DNA from: CAYYYG01 sp964591375
GTDB taxonomy: Bacteria; Patescibacteriota; Microgenomatia; UBA1406; GWC2-37-13
Assembly: GCA_964591375.1 (NCBI GenBank)
Contig: CAZQAU010000036.1
Location: forward strand, 1 to 13,851
Length of the DNA: 13,851 nt
Direction: 5' to 3'
Position 1 is the first letter of the stretch; every line of letters starts with the position of its first letter. Under the pieces are notes generated by a model. It was not told where the DNA came from, ran no database searches, and saw only the letters and a program-made list of their open reading frames with translations. Both the position numbers and the translations under genes were made by a program. Of this stretch, positions 1-6,106 are shown piece by piece.

Positions 1-12
1 TTTTTTGCAATC

Positions 13-41
13 TTGATTTTCTAAATGATGTTTGGTATGCT
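13..41 (+). promoter_or_regulatory. Candidate promoter of the metallo-beta-lactamase gene
   Basis: A -35-like TTGATT (13-18) and a -10-like TATGCT (36-41) are exactly 17 bases apart, each matching the sigma-70 consensus at 4 of 6 positions. The predicted transcription start lies only 3-5 bases before the ATG at 52, so the mRNA would be almost leaderless. The hexamers are weak on their own; the call gains weight from the same geometry upstream of three other genes in the window. Confidence 0.25.
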
Positions 42-51
42 GTTGGGTACT

Positions 52-705
52 ATGGATATAAAATATTTTGGACATTCTTCATTTCACATAAAAACAAAAG
101 AAGCACGCGTTGTTACAGATCCGTTTGATCCGAAAGCAGTTGGTCTTAAATTTCCTAAAACAGAAGCCGATATTGTTACCGTTTCCCATCATCACCATGA
201 TCACAATTATATGGCTGGTATAACGGGTTCGCCATTACTGCTTGACTGGCCGGGAGAGTTTGAAAAAATGAAGGTTCGTGTTTGGGGATTCCGGAGTTAT
301 CATGATAAAAAACAGGGTGCAGAAAGAGGCGAAAACGTTGTGTTCCGTATCGAGGCGGAAGATATATCTATTCTTCATTGTGGTGATCTGGGAGTAGTTC
401 TTACTGATGACTTTTTAGATGATGTAGGGGAAGTTGATATACTAATGGTTCCAACCGGTGGTTTTTATACAATAGATGCCGGAGAGGCAGTGGAGCTGGT
501 ACAAAAGGTCGAACCAAAAATAGTTATCCCGATGCATTATAATAGTCCAAATTTGAATCAGGAGATGTTCGGCAAATTGTCCACCGTCGATGATTTTCTG
601 AAAAAAATCGGCTCAGAACCACAACCACCAGTGACTAAATTCACCGTGAAAAAAGAAGATTTAGGTGAAGAAATGAAAGTAGTGGTTATGGATATTTCTT
701 CGTAA
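52..705 (+). CDS. Metallo-beta-lactamase-fold hydrolase (UPF0173 / UlaG-like)
   Basis: This is a compact, single-domain cytoplasmic hydrolase of the metallo-beta-lactamase superfamily, expected to bind one or two divalent metals. In the frame opening at 25, the strand DIKYFGHSSF (residues 11-20) is the usual N-terminus of this subfamily, TDPFDP follows at 31-36, and HHHHDH at 55-60 supplies the HxHxDH metal motif (H55, H57, D59, H60). H93, the HCGD at 118-121 and H171 in PMHY are further likely ligands. ATGs also occur at 25, 28 and 37, but homologues start directly before the IKYxGHSSF strand, so I chose 52, giving 217 residues. There is no Shine-Dalgarno sequence. No signal peptide or membrane segment is visible. 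The substrate cannot be deduced, and the next gene (dnaB) gives no hint. Fold assignment is secure; the biological role is unknown. Confidence 0.82.
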   Translation: MDIKYFGHSSFHIKTKEARVVTDPFDPKAVGLKFPKTEADIVTVSHHHHDHNYMAGITGSPLLLDWPGEFEKMKVRVWGFRSYHDKKQGAERGENVVFRIEAEDISILHCGDLGVVLTDDFLDDVGEVDILMVPTGGFYTIDAGEAVELVQKVEPKIVIPMHYNSPNLNQEMFGKLSTVDDFLKKIGSEPQPPVTKFTVKKEDLGEEMKVVVMDISS

Positions 706-719
706 GAACTAGTTCCTAT

Positions 720-786
720 GTCATCCTGAATGTGATTCAGGATCTCACTAATATAGCGGAAGAAGCCGTAATTAATTCGGCGTGAC
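720..786. repeat. Intergenic palindromic repeat with two hairpins
   Basis: A 67-base element bounded by GTCA (720-723) and TGAC (783-786). The left half holds a perfect 7-bp hairpin, CCTGAAT (725-731), loop GTG, ATTCAGG (735-741), followed by GATCTCAC. The right half holds the palindromic stretch GCCGTAATTAATTCGGC (765-781). This TCATCC-GA...GATCT...CGG-TGAC layout resembles short palindromic elements scattered in many environmental bacterial genomes, and matches in outline the element inside carB (8593-8692). It lies between two same-strand genes and could also act as a weak terminator, although no U-tract follows the first hairpin. Confidence 0.6.
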
Positions 787-812
787 AAAAACAAAAAATA
801 TTCTTTTATAAT
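782..812 (+). promoter_or_regulatory. Candidate dnaB promoter
   Basis: A perfect TATAAT lies at 807-812, 9 bases before the dnaB ATG (822). GTGACA (782-787) matches the -35 consensus at 5 of 6 positions, but the 19-base spacing is longer than ideal. The -35 candidate overlaps the right end (TGAC) of the palindromic repeat. A transcription start about 7 bases after the -10 would leave a leader of only 2-3 bases. Confidence 0.4.
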
Positions 813-821
813 AAATAATCT

Positions 822-2171
822 ATGTCAGCGTTAAGCTCAGATGCACTGAAAGTACCACCAAACGATTTGGTTGCCGAAAAATCAGTACTTGGTGCAATTC
901 TTATCGATCCTTCAGCGATTCATATTGTCGCCGAATACTTAAAACAAGCGGATTTTTACATGCCTGAACACCAGCAGATATACGGCAGTATGCTTTCACT
1001 GTTTGAAAAACAGAAACCTGTTGATGTCATAACATTAAAAAGTCAGATGCAGGAAGATGGTGTGTTGAAGAAAGCAGGGGGGACTCCTTATTTATCTGAG
1101 TTGATCAATACAGTGCCGACATCTGCATATGTTGAACATTACGCTCACATCATTAAAGCGCATCGAACTAAACGCCGTTTGATTGAATTATCATCCCGGA
1201 TGGTCGAAAAAGCATTTGATGAGCGTGGTGATGTCAAAAAACTGATTGATGAAGCGGAGATGGAAATATTTGCGCTTTCTCAAGATCAGATGCATCGGGA
1301 TTTTATTCCCTTAAAAGATATCTTGGCTACCAGTTTTGAGCGTTTGGAAGAGTTTATCCGAAACGGAGGAAACCTGCGCGGAGTCCCGACCGGGTTTCGT
1401 GATCTGGATACAAAGTTAGCGGGTATGCAGGCGGCTAACCTTATTATCTTAGCGGCCCGCCCTGGTGTCGGAAAGACCACTTTCGCGCTTAACATTGCCT
1501 TACATGTGGCAGCAAAGGCCAAAATGGGAGTGGGATTTTTTTCATTGGAAATGAGTAAAGAAGAACTAGTTGATCGTTTATTGGTGGGACATGCCGATAT
1601 TGATGCCTGGCGCTTAAAGACAGGTAAACTTTCCGATCAGGATTATAAAAGTCTTACTCAGGCCATGGGTGAACTCTCAGATGCGCCAATTTTTATTGAT
1701 GATAGTCCTGGTATCTCGATTTTGGAAATGAGAACTAAGGCTCGGAAACTGAAGGTAGAAAAAGATATACAGTTGATGGTGGTCGACTACTTACAGCTTG
1801 CCGACGCCGGTAAAAAATTTGATTCTCGTGCGAACGAAGTGTCTCATATATCGCAGGGACTGAAGAACCTTGCCCGTGAGCTTCGCATTCCTGTGATTGC
1901 GCTTTCACAGCTTTCCCGTGCCGTGGAGCAGCGTGGTACGAAAAAACCTCAGTTGGCCGATTTGCGAGAATCGGGTGCTATTGAGCAGGATGCAGACGTG
2001 GTTATGTTTATTTATGCAGAAGATGAAAGCGATGATTTGCTGGATTCGAACAAAAAAATGGTTAAATTGAATATTGCTAAACACCGTAACGGACCAGTAG
2101 GCGAGATAGATCTCATGTTCCGTGGTGATCGGGTGAAATTTTACTCCGTCGATAAATCTTCTATATTGTAA
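822..2171 (+). CDS. dnaB: Replicative DNA helicase DnaB
   Basis: This is the hexameric ATP-driven 5'-3' helicase that unwinds the replication fork and recruits primase. Its 449 residues are typical for a DnaB without an intein. The N-terminal scaffold domain spans about residues 13-115 (PPNDLVAEKSVLGAIL at 12-27), followed by a linker. The RecA-like domain starts near 185 with GVPTGFRDLD. Walker A is RPGVGKTT (213-220), Walker B is VVDYLQL (320-326), and LSQLSR (361-366) carries the sensor. DLRESGAIEQDAD (380-392) and KHRNGPVG (420-427) with the arginine finger follow. The ATG at 822 is preceded by an upstream TATAAT and no Shine-Dalgarno sequence. A stem-loop terminator begins right after the TAA. 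It seems to be a single-gene transcription unit. Identification is very safe. Confidence 0.97.
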   Translation: MSALSSDALKVPPNDLVAEKSVLGAILIDPSAIHIVAEYLKQADFYMPEHQQIYGSMLSLFEKQKPVDVITLKSQMQEDGVLKKAGGTPYLSELINTVPTSAYVEHYAHIIKAHRTKRRLIELSSRMVEKAFDERGDVKKLIDEAEMEIFALSQDQMHRDFIPLKDILATSFERLEEFIRNGGNLRGVPTGFRDLDTKLAGMQAANLIILAARPGVGKTTFALNIALHVAAKAKMGVGFFSLEMSKEELVDRLLVGHADIDAWRLKTGKLSDQDYKSLTQAMGELSDAPIFIDDSPGISILEMRTKARKLKVEKDIQLMVVDYLQLADAGKKFDSRANEVSHISQGLKNLARELRIPVIALSQLSRAVEQRGTKKPQLADLRESGAIEQDADVVMFIYAEDESDDLLDSNKKMVKLNIAKHRNGPVGEIDLMFRGDRVKFYSVDKSSIL

Positions 2172-2173
2172 AA

Positions 2174-2225
2174 AGGGCTTTATAAAAAACAAAAGCCCTC
2201 TTATGTTTGGTCGAGGGCTTTTGTT
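2174..2225. terminator. Bidirectional intrinsic terminator with a competing stem
   Basis: AAAAGCCCTC (2191-2200) and GAGGGCTTTT (2213-2222) form a perfect 10-bp stem with a 12-base loop, ending in TTTTGTT on the plus strand. On the minus strand the same stem ends in TTTTGTTTTTT, an even better terminator. A third copy of the strand, AGGGCTT (2174-2180), begins just after the dnaB stop codon and can pair with AAGCCCT (2193-2199). That pairing excludes the main hairpin, so two mutually exclusive folds are possible. Confidence 0.8.
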
Positions 2226-2458
2226 ACCGTTGAGTTTAAGTCTTTCCAGTTACTTTTATGGTTTGAGGTGCGACTGTCTGTGTGGTTGAAAGCCTTTTGT
2301 ATATTTTATTGGGTTATATAATCCCAGATATAAGCTTTCGTTTCACAAGGTTCTTCTTTACATTTACTGATTTTATAAATTATTAATATCTATATTCAGC
2401 GAATGTACTTTAAGTCATTTCCTCTCATTCATAATTTATTTTCAAATAACTCATAACA
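2185..2458 (-). ncRNA. Possible leftward non-coding transcript
   Basis: A minus-strand transcript would start near 2458 from the promoter-like site at 2465-2493 and end at the terminator stem (2191-2222), which on this strand is followed by TTTTGTTTTTT. It would be about 270 bases, contain no usable reading frame, and include the nested stem GAAAGC/GCTTTC around TGGG/CCCA. I do not recognise it as 6S RNA, tmRNA, RNase P RNA or SRP RNA. The promoter-terminator pairing is the only support. Confidence 0.2.
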
Positions 2459-2540
2459 ATATTCAATGTACATGATATTTTTAGAGTTGTCAAGAGGAAA
2501 ATGAAAAATCAGATAAAAATAAATAAAAACTTATAACAAT
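2448..2540 (+). repeat. Short direct repeat next to the gap
   Basis: AACTCATAACAAT (2448-2460) recurs as AACTTATAACAAT (2528-2540) with one mismatch in 13 and a period of 80 bases. The second copy ends 8 bases before the run of N. Composition is very AT-rich, so chance is not excluded. Confidence 0.3.
2465..2493 (-). promoter_or_regulatory. Candidate leftward promoter
   Basis: On the minus strand a perfect TTGACA (plus 2488-2493) and TACATT (plus 2465-2470, 4 of 6 consensus) are separated by exactly 17 bases. No protein gene lies downstream in this direction before the bidirectional terminator, so a non-coding transcript would be the only product. In such AT-rich DNA a chance match is quite possible. 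Confidence 0.3.
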
Positions 2541-2548
2541 TTACTATT

Positions 2549-2648
2549 NNNNNNNNNNNNNNNNNNNNNNNNNNNNNNNNNNNNNNNNNNNNNNNNNNNN
2601 NNNNNNNNNNNNNNNNNNNNNNNNNNNNNNNNNNNNNNNNNNNNNNNN
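2549..2648. other. Assembly gap (100 N)
   Basis: Exactly 100 unknown bases. A round 100 is the usual placeholder for a scaffold join of unknown length, so the real distance between dnaB and the membrane protein gene is not known, and their adjacency rests on scaffolding. Confidence 0.98.
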
Positions 2649-2661
2649 ATGTTGTCATGAA

Positions 2662-2690
2662 TTGCACATAAAACAAAAATGTCATACAAT
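2662..2690 (+). promoter_or_regulatory. Candidate promoter of the copper-type fusion gene
   Basis: TACAAT (2685-2690) matches the -10 consensus at 5 of 6 positions. TTGCAC (2662-2667) is a weak -35 (3 of 6) at 17-base spacing; TTGTCA at 2652-2657 is closer to consensus but too far away. The -10 ends 9 bases before the ATG at 2700, the same geometry as dnaB, again pointing to a near-leaderless mRNA. Confidence 0.3.
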
Positions 2691-2699
2691 AAATACGCT

Positions 2700-4043
2700 A
2701 TGAATAAGACACAGAAAAAAACTCTCTATGTTGAAGGCATGCATTGTCCTTCCTGCGATATTCTCGTTAAAGATAAATTCGGCGAATGTGCCAATGTTCA
2801 GTCAGTCACTGCTGACTACCGTTCACAGAAAGTAGAAATCGAATATTCAGGTGATCTTGACACAAAAATGCTTAACCGAAAGATTGCGTCTTACGGATAT
2901 GGAATCGCAGAAAAGGGGATTGCTCCCAAAGAACCGCTACAAAAAAGAATTTTTGATGCCGGTGCTATCGCGGTTATACTATTTATTGCGTATTATTTTA
3001 GCCGTGAACTGAATATATTGCCAGAAAATCTGACAGAGCTCTCTCCAACTAGTTACTGGGCAGTGTTTTTATTGGGATTGATTGCATCAACTTCCACCTG
3101 TATGGCGACATCAGGGGCGCTTTTTATGGCTACAGTCAAAAATGTACAGAAAAATGAGAGATCAGAGTTCATTCATACTATTTTGCCGGCGATATCATTT
3201 AATGTCGGACGGGTTTTGTCTTACGGTTTATTTGGATATGTGGTGGGTATGTTAGGCAAATCGATCGCCACCAATCTACATTTTGGAGCCGGACTTTCAC
3301 TGTTTGTCGCTGTATTTATGTTATTTATAGGCCTTGATATGGCGGGAGTTCTGCCATTTTCTTCGCTTTCTATCTTTTCTTTTACAAAAAAGATTTTTGA
3401 ACCGTTACAAAAACGATTTATTAAAAATCCAAAGCAAACATCCTTTTTACTCGGTGCGATTACGTATTTACTGCCCTGTGGTTTTACTCAAACAGTTCAG
3501 TTTTATGCTTTGGGACTAGCTAATCCTGTTCAAAGCGCATTGACTATGATGATATTTGCTCTGGGTACAGTGCCGGCGCTGCTTGCGATTGGGATGGCTT
3601 CTTCTTTTACAAAATCGAAAATATATCCCATGATTGCGAAGACGATGGGTGTGATAATCGTTATGATTGGATTGGGTTATGTTTCCAATACGCTCTATTT
3701 ATATGGAATTAACACGAATGTATTAGGCTGGTCGGGAAGTACCGCGATCGATAAAAATATTGTTATTCAGGATGGTGTGCAGTTGGCTTATATGAGTGTC
3801 AATAGTCGGGGATATTCACCCACATCTTTTACGGTGCGTAAAGGTATACCGGTCAAATGGGTGATTGAAGGGCAGAATGTTTTTGGTTGTCAGGGAAGTC
3901 TGGTAGCACCTAAAATTGCGGTCTCACGCACTTTGGAAAAAGGTAAAAATGTAATTGAATTTACTCCAAAAGAAACTGGTAAGATTGCCTTCTCCTGCGC
4001 GATGGGTATGTTTCAGGGAGAGTTTAATGTGGTGGAGGGATAA
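2700..4043 (+). CDS. HMA + SafE-like membrane + cupredoxin-like fusion protein
   Basis: This is a probable copper-handling (or other soft-metal) membrane protein of 447 residues in three parts. Residues 1-75 form a ferredoxin-like HMA domain with the metal motif MHCPSC (C16, C19). Seven hydrophobic segments follow at roughly 85-100, 118-143, 161-186, 196-218, 247-274, 280-303 and 311-334. The last six form a SafE/UreH-like core with STCMATSGA near 132-140 and LPCG at 258-261. The tail (about 353-447) is cupredoxin-like, with C397 in FGCQG and FSCAMGM carrying C433, M435 and M437. It has no histidine, so a Cys/Met ligand set is likely. An in-frame ATG at 2679 would overlap the candidate -10, so I prefer 2700. 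The next gene starts 3 bases after the stop. Family knowledge supports metal transfer or export; the exact metal and direction are inferred. Confidence 0.88.
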   Translation: MNKTQKKTLYVEGMHCPSCDILVKDKFGECANVQSVTADYRSQKVEIEYSGDLDTKMLNRKIASYGYGIAEKGIAPKEPLQKRIFDAGAIAVILFIAYYFSRELNILPENLTELSPTSYWAVFLLGLIASTSTCMATSGALFMATVKNVQKNERSEFIHTILPAISFNVGRVLSYGLFGYVVGMLGKSIATNLHFGAGLSLFVAVFMLFIGLDMAGVLPFSSLSIFSFTKKIFEPLQKRFIKNPKQTSFLLGAITYLLPCGFTQTVQFYALGLANPVQSALTMMIFALGTVPALLAIGMASSFTKSKIYPMIAKTMGVIIVMIGLGYVSNTLYLYGINTNVLGWSGSTAIDKNIVIQDGVQLAYMSVNSRGYSPTSFTVRKGIPVKWVIEGQNVFGCQGSLVAPKIAVSRTLEKGKNVIEFTPKETGKIAFSCAMGMFQGEFNVVEG

Positions 4044-4046
4044 TAT

Positions 4047-4836
4047 ATGGATGGAACTGCAGAAATTCATGAAGGTTCACCTGAAAATAGATTTATCCAA
4101 GAGCTTCTATCTAAAGGGATTGTTCAACTAAAACCTAAATACAGTGTCACAGAAAAACATCCCGCTTTAGCAGATCGTGAGTTTTACATTACTTATCGAA
4201 CAACGGGTATTAATCCACCCGTAAATGAAAAAAATGTAAGAGGAAATATGGTATTTAAAAAATTTAGGTGCTACTCAAGCAATTGGGATTGACTTATTTG
4301 AAAGAAAAGATTTAATTTTTCCTCATAATACATCATCTGAACCGTTTTTTATTCCTTTTGGACATCGTGATTATTCAATTACGGCGTTTACAGATGGAGA
4401 TGTTTGGGCAAGCGGAAATTTCTCCCGACACCGTAATCTTTTACCTAAGTCTGGTCCGATTATTCAACAATTCAATTATGGACGCGTAAACCCCTACGAA
4501 ATAGCAGATAATTTTCATACGAAAAATGGTATAGATGTAATAGGAAAAACTCCTCCAGGACAAGATGATAATGAAATAAGAAAAATACTGACTGCCGTTG
4601 GATTACCTACTGATCTGACATGGCAAGGATATGGATTCGGGAAGCTGATGGAAGCTACGTCTTTTGAAGTGTTGAGAAGGATCGGTGTGAAAGAAATAGA
4701 TTTTGGTTCTGTATCGAAGCAGTATGAACAAGTATTAACGAAGCTTTTTGATCAGTATAGTGAGTATAAGGAATATTTTAAAATGGATGATGTCAATAAA
4801 AAAGCCTGCCTGGATGTAATCAACCAGTATACATAA
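4047..4836 (+). pseudogene. Unknown gene broken by a single-base frameshift
   Basis: From the ATG at 4047 the frame runs to the end of a six-A run (4257-4262), then reads off-frame to a stop ending at 4292. The +1 frame takes over directly after the A-run (KNLGATQAIGIDLFERKD...) and stays open without a stop to the TAA at 4834-4836. Removing one A gives one continuous frame of 263 codons including the stop, so 262 residues. I do not recognise the family. The reconstructed protein is soluble-looking, with no signal peptide or membrane helix, and contains IPFGHRDYSITAF, ASGNFSRHRNLLP and LTWQGYGFGKLMEATSF. GGAGG (4034-4038), inside the preceding gene, lies 8 bases before the ATG and is the only good Shine-Dalgarno sequence in the window. 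Only 3 bases separate it from the fusion gene, so they are probably cotranscribed. It could be a true pseudogene, an assembly error in the homopolymer, or a +1 recoding site. Confidence 0.75.
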
Positions 4837-4865
4837 AGTAAAGAATTTCTATCATGAAAACTATG

Positions 4866-4948
4866 TGCCCGCGAGAGGAGTCGAACCTCTACGAAGTTGC
4901 CCTCATAAGTTTTTGAGACTTACGCGTCTGCCATTCCGCCACGCGGGC
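4866..4948 (-). tRNA. tRNA-Leu (anticodon CAA)
   Basis: Read on the minus strand, the acceptor GCCCGCG pairs with CGCGGGC, and a D-arm GCG...CGC follows. The anticodon stem TAAGT/ACTTA encloses the loop CTCAAAA with anticodon CAA (plus 4913-4915), which decodes UUG. A long class II variable arm (GAGG, loop GCAA, CTTC) and a T-arm AGAGG-TTCGACT-CCTCT complete the cloverleaf; the discriminator base is A (4866). The next bases are CAT, so CCA is not encoded and must be added enzymatically. It converges with the broken gene. Confidence 0.96.
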
Positions 4949-4961
4949 TGTATGAGACAGC

Positions 4962-4993
4962 AGACTGTAGTCGGTAGACTGTAGTCTGTAGTC
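4962..4993. repeat. Short palindromic tandem repeat in the tRNA leader
   Basis: AGACTGTAGTC occurs at 4962-4972 and again at 4976-4986, followed by a partial TGTAGTC (4987-4993). The core GACTGTAGTC is itself an inverted repeat (GACT/AGTC). The block lies between the candidate tRNA promoter and the mature tRNA 5' end, so it would be part of the pre-tRNA leader. The period is only about 7-14 bases, far too short for a CRISPR. Confidence 0.6.
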
Positions 4994-4994
4994 T

Positions 4995-5023
4995 TTTATA
5001 CTATGACTTTATACTTTTGTAAA
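4995..5023 (-). promoter_or_regulatory. Promoter of tRNA-Leu
   Basis: On the minus strand TTTACA (plus 5018-5023) and TATAAA (plus 4995-5000) are each 5 of 6 consensus and exactly 17 bases apart, the best sigma-70-like promoter in the window. Transcription would start near 4988 and give a pre-tRNA with about 40 bases of 5' leader containing the AGACTGTAGTC repeats, to be removed by RNase P. Confidence 0.55.
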
Positions 5024-5097
5024 TAACTGTATAAATTATATCAAACCGGCTTCGGGAAGAGTACACAAGATAGAAATCAATGCTGTGATTTTATCAA

Positions 5098-5126
5098 TTG
5101 ATTTTTTTTCCTGCCTTTGTTAGACT
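5098..5126 (+). promoter_or_regulatory. Candidate promoter of the pyrimidine operon
   Basis: TTGATT (5098-5103) and TAGACT (5121-5126), each 4 of 6 consensus, are 17 bases apart. The -10 ends 12 bases before the ATG at 5139, leaving about a 6-base leader. I saw no PyrR-type binding site, attenuator or riboswitch between the tRNA promoter and pyrB. An imperfect AAATCA/TGATTT inverted repeat just upstream (about 5076-5093) might be an operator, but it is short. Confidence 0.35.
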
Positions 5127-5138
5127 GTTTTGGAATTT

Positions 5139-6104
5139 ATGAGTAATAACGATGTACTGAAGATTCAAAAAGTGTTTAAGAACAAAGATATTGTTTCACT
5201 TGAACAGTTCGATGCTCCTTCTATTAAACTTCTTTTTAAAACAGCACAAAAAATTAAAAAAAATCCTCAGAAATATTCTAAGACGTTATCTGGTAAATTA
5301 GCTACCTTAATTTTTTACGAACCATCATCACGGACATTTAGTTCTTTTGCAGCCGCCTTTAAAAGACTCGGCGGACAGACAATTGAGTATCAAAATCCAC
5401 TGCAAACGTCTTCTGCCGTTAAAGGAGAAACATTGGCCGATACGGTGCGGGTTTTTGAAAATTATGTTGATATCATTATTATGCGTCATTTTGAAATCGG
5501 AGCCGCGAAAACCGCGGCATTTTTTTCATCAGTTCCGATCATCAATGCCGGAGATGGGGCAGGGGAACACCCCACTCAGGCATTGCTTGATATGTTTACG
5601 ATTTATGAACAGTTTAAGTCGTTGGATAGAATTAAAGGAGTGTTAGTTGGTGATTTATTATATGGACGTACAGTGCATTCTTTAATTAAAGGTTTATCAA
5701 ACTTTAAAAACTTAACACTCTATTTACTTTCACCTCAATCTTTAAAAATTGACCGGGACTTATTTAAAAAGTTTAATACCGAAAATTTAAAGTTGATTGA
5801 AATCGAAGATGAATCGGAAATTCCGGATGACTGCAATTTCTGGTACTGGACACGAGTTCAGAAGGAAAGGTTTTCCGATAAAGCAGAATATGAGCGCTTA
5901 AAACATAAATTTATACTCACCGAAGAACTACTTAAAAGAAAAGGCAATAAAAAGATGCTCATTATGCATCCACTGCCACGGGTTGGTGAAATTGAAACAG
6001 GAATAGATACCGATCCCAGAGCGGTCTATTTAACGCGTCAAATTAAAAATGGAATGTATGTCCGCATGGCATTATTGGCAATGGTTTTAGGAAAAAAAGC
6101 ATAA
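5139..6104 (+). CDS. pyrB: Aspartate carbamoyltransferase, catalytic chain
   Basis: The enzyme joins carbamoyl phosphate and aspartate to N-carbamoyl-aspartate, the committed step of pyrimidine synthesis. The 321 residues carry the full active site: the carbamoyl-phosphate loop FYEPSSRTF with SSRT at 63-66, the mobile-loop lysine K95 in AVKGETLAD, MRH 115-117, HPTQ 144-147, the aspartate-side TRVQKER 238-244, and HPLPR 277-281. A TTG at 5130 would add three residues, but the ATG at 5139 fits the family and promoter better. No regulatory chain gene (pyrI) is adjacent, so an unregulated trimer is likely. The sequence is closer to the animal CAD domain than to E. coli PyrB, for example INAGDGAGEHPTQALLD and the tail NGMYVRMALLAMVLG. 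It is the first gene of the operon; carA starts 2 bases after its stop. Confidence 0.97.
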   Translation: MSNNDVLKIQKVFKNKDIVSLEQFDAPSIKLLFKTAQKIKKNPQKYSKTLSGKLATLIFYEPSSRTFSSFAAAFKRLGGQTIEYQNPLQTSSAVKGETLADTVRVFENYVDIIIMRHFEIGAAKTAAFFSSVPIINAGDGAGEHPTQALLDMFTIYEQFKSLDRIKGVLVGDLLYGRTVHSLIKGLSNFKNLTLYLLSPQSLKIDRDLFKKFNTENLKLIEIEDESEIPDDCNFWYWTRVQKERFSDKAEYERLKHKFILTEELLKRKGNKKMLIMHPLPRVGEIETGIDTDPRAVYLTRQIKNGMYVRMALLAMVLGKKA

Positions 6105-6106
6105 TT

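Larger units (their letters stand above)
2226..2548. other. AT-rich intergenic region without a protein gene
   Basis: No credible reading frame exists on either strand; only frames shorter than about 20 codons open here. Visible structure is a nested pairing: GAAAGC (2288-2293) with GCTTTC (2334-2339), enclosing TGGG (2310-2313) with CCCA (2323-2326). A leftward promoter-like pair lies at 2465-2493, and a 13-base near-identical direct repeat occurs at 2448-2460 and 2528-2540. The region ends in the scaffold gap, so a gene lost in the gap is possible. Confidence 0.6.

Noticed and set aside
558..794. Minus-strand open frame over the 3' end of the hydrolase gene
   Set aside because: It overlaps a well-supported gene and runs through the intergenic palindrome; it shows no domain or start signal.
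4257..4292. Programmed -1 frameshift at the A-run
   Set aside because: A -1 shift there leads at once to ATT TAG, a stop. Only a +1 shift (or loss of one A) restores the long frame.
4866..4948. tRNA-Leu as an integration site of a mobile element
   Set aside because: I found no second copy of the tRNA 3' end in the window and no integrase; the broken gene next to it is not evidence of an island.
4962..4993. CRISPR-like repeats
   Set aside because: Repeat units are 11 bases with 0-3 bases between them, no spacers, and no cas gene in the window.
5024..5138. PyrR-binding attenuator or riboswitch before pyrB
   Set aside because: No terminator hairpin with a T-tract and no recognisable PyrR-binding sequence are visible, and the candidate promoter leaves only a few bases of leader.
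5130..5138. TTG start of pyrB three codons upstream
   Set aside because: The ATG at 5139 is nearer to family starts, and no ribosome binding site supports the TTG.
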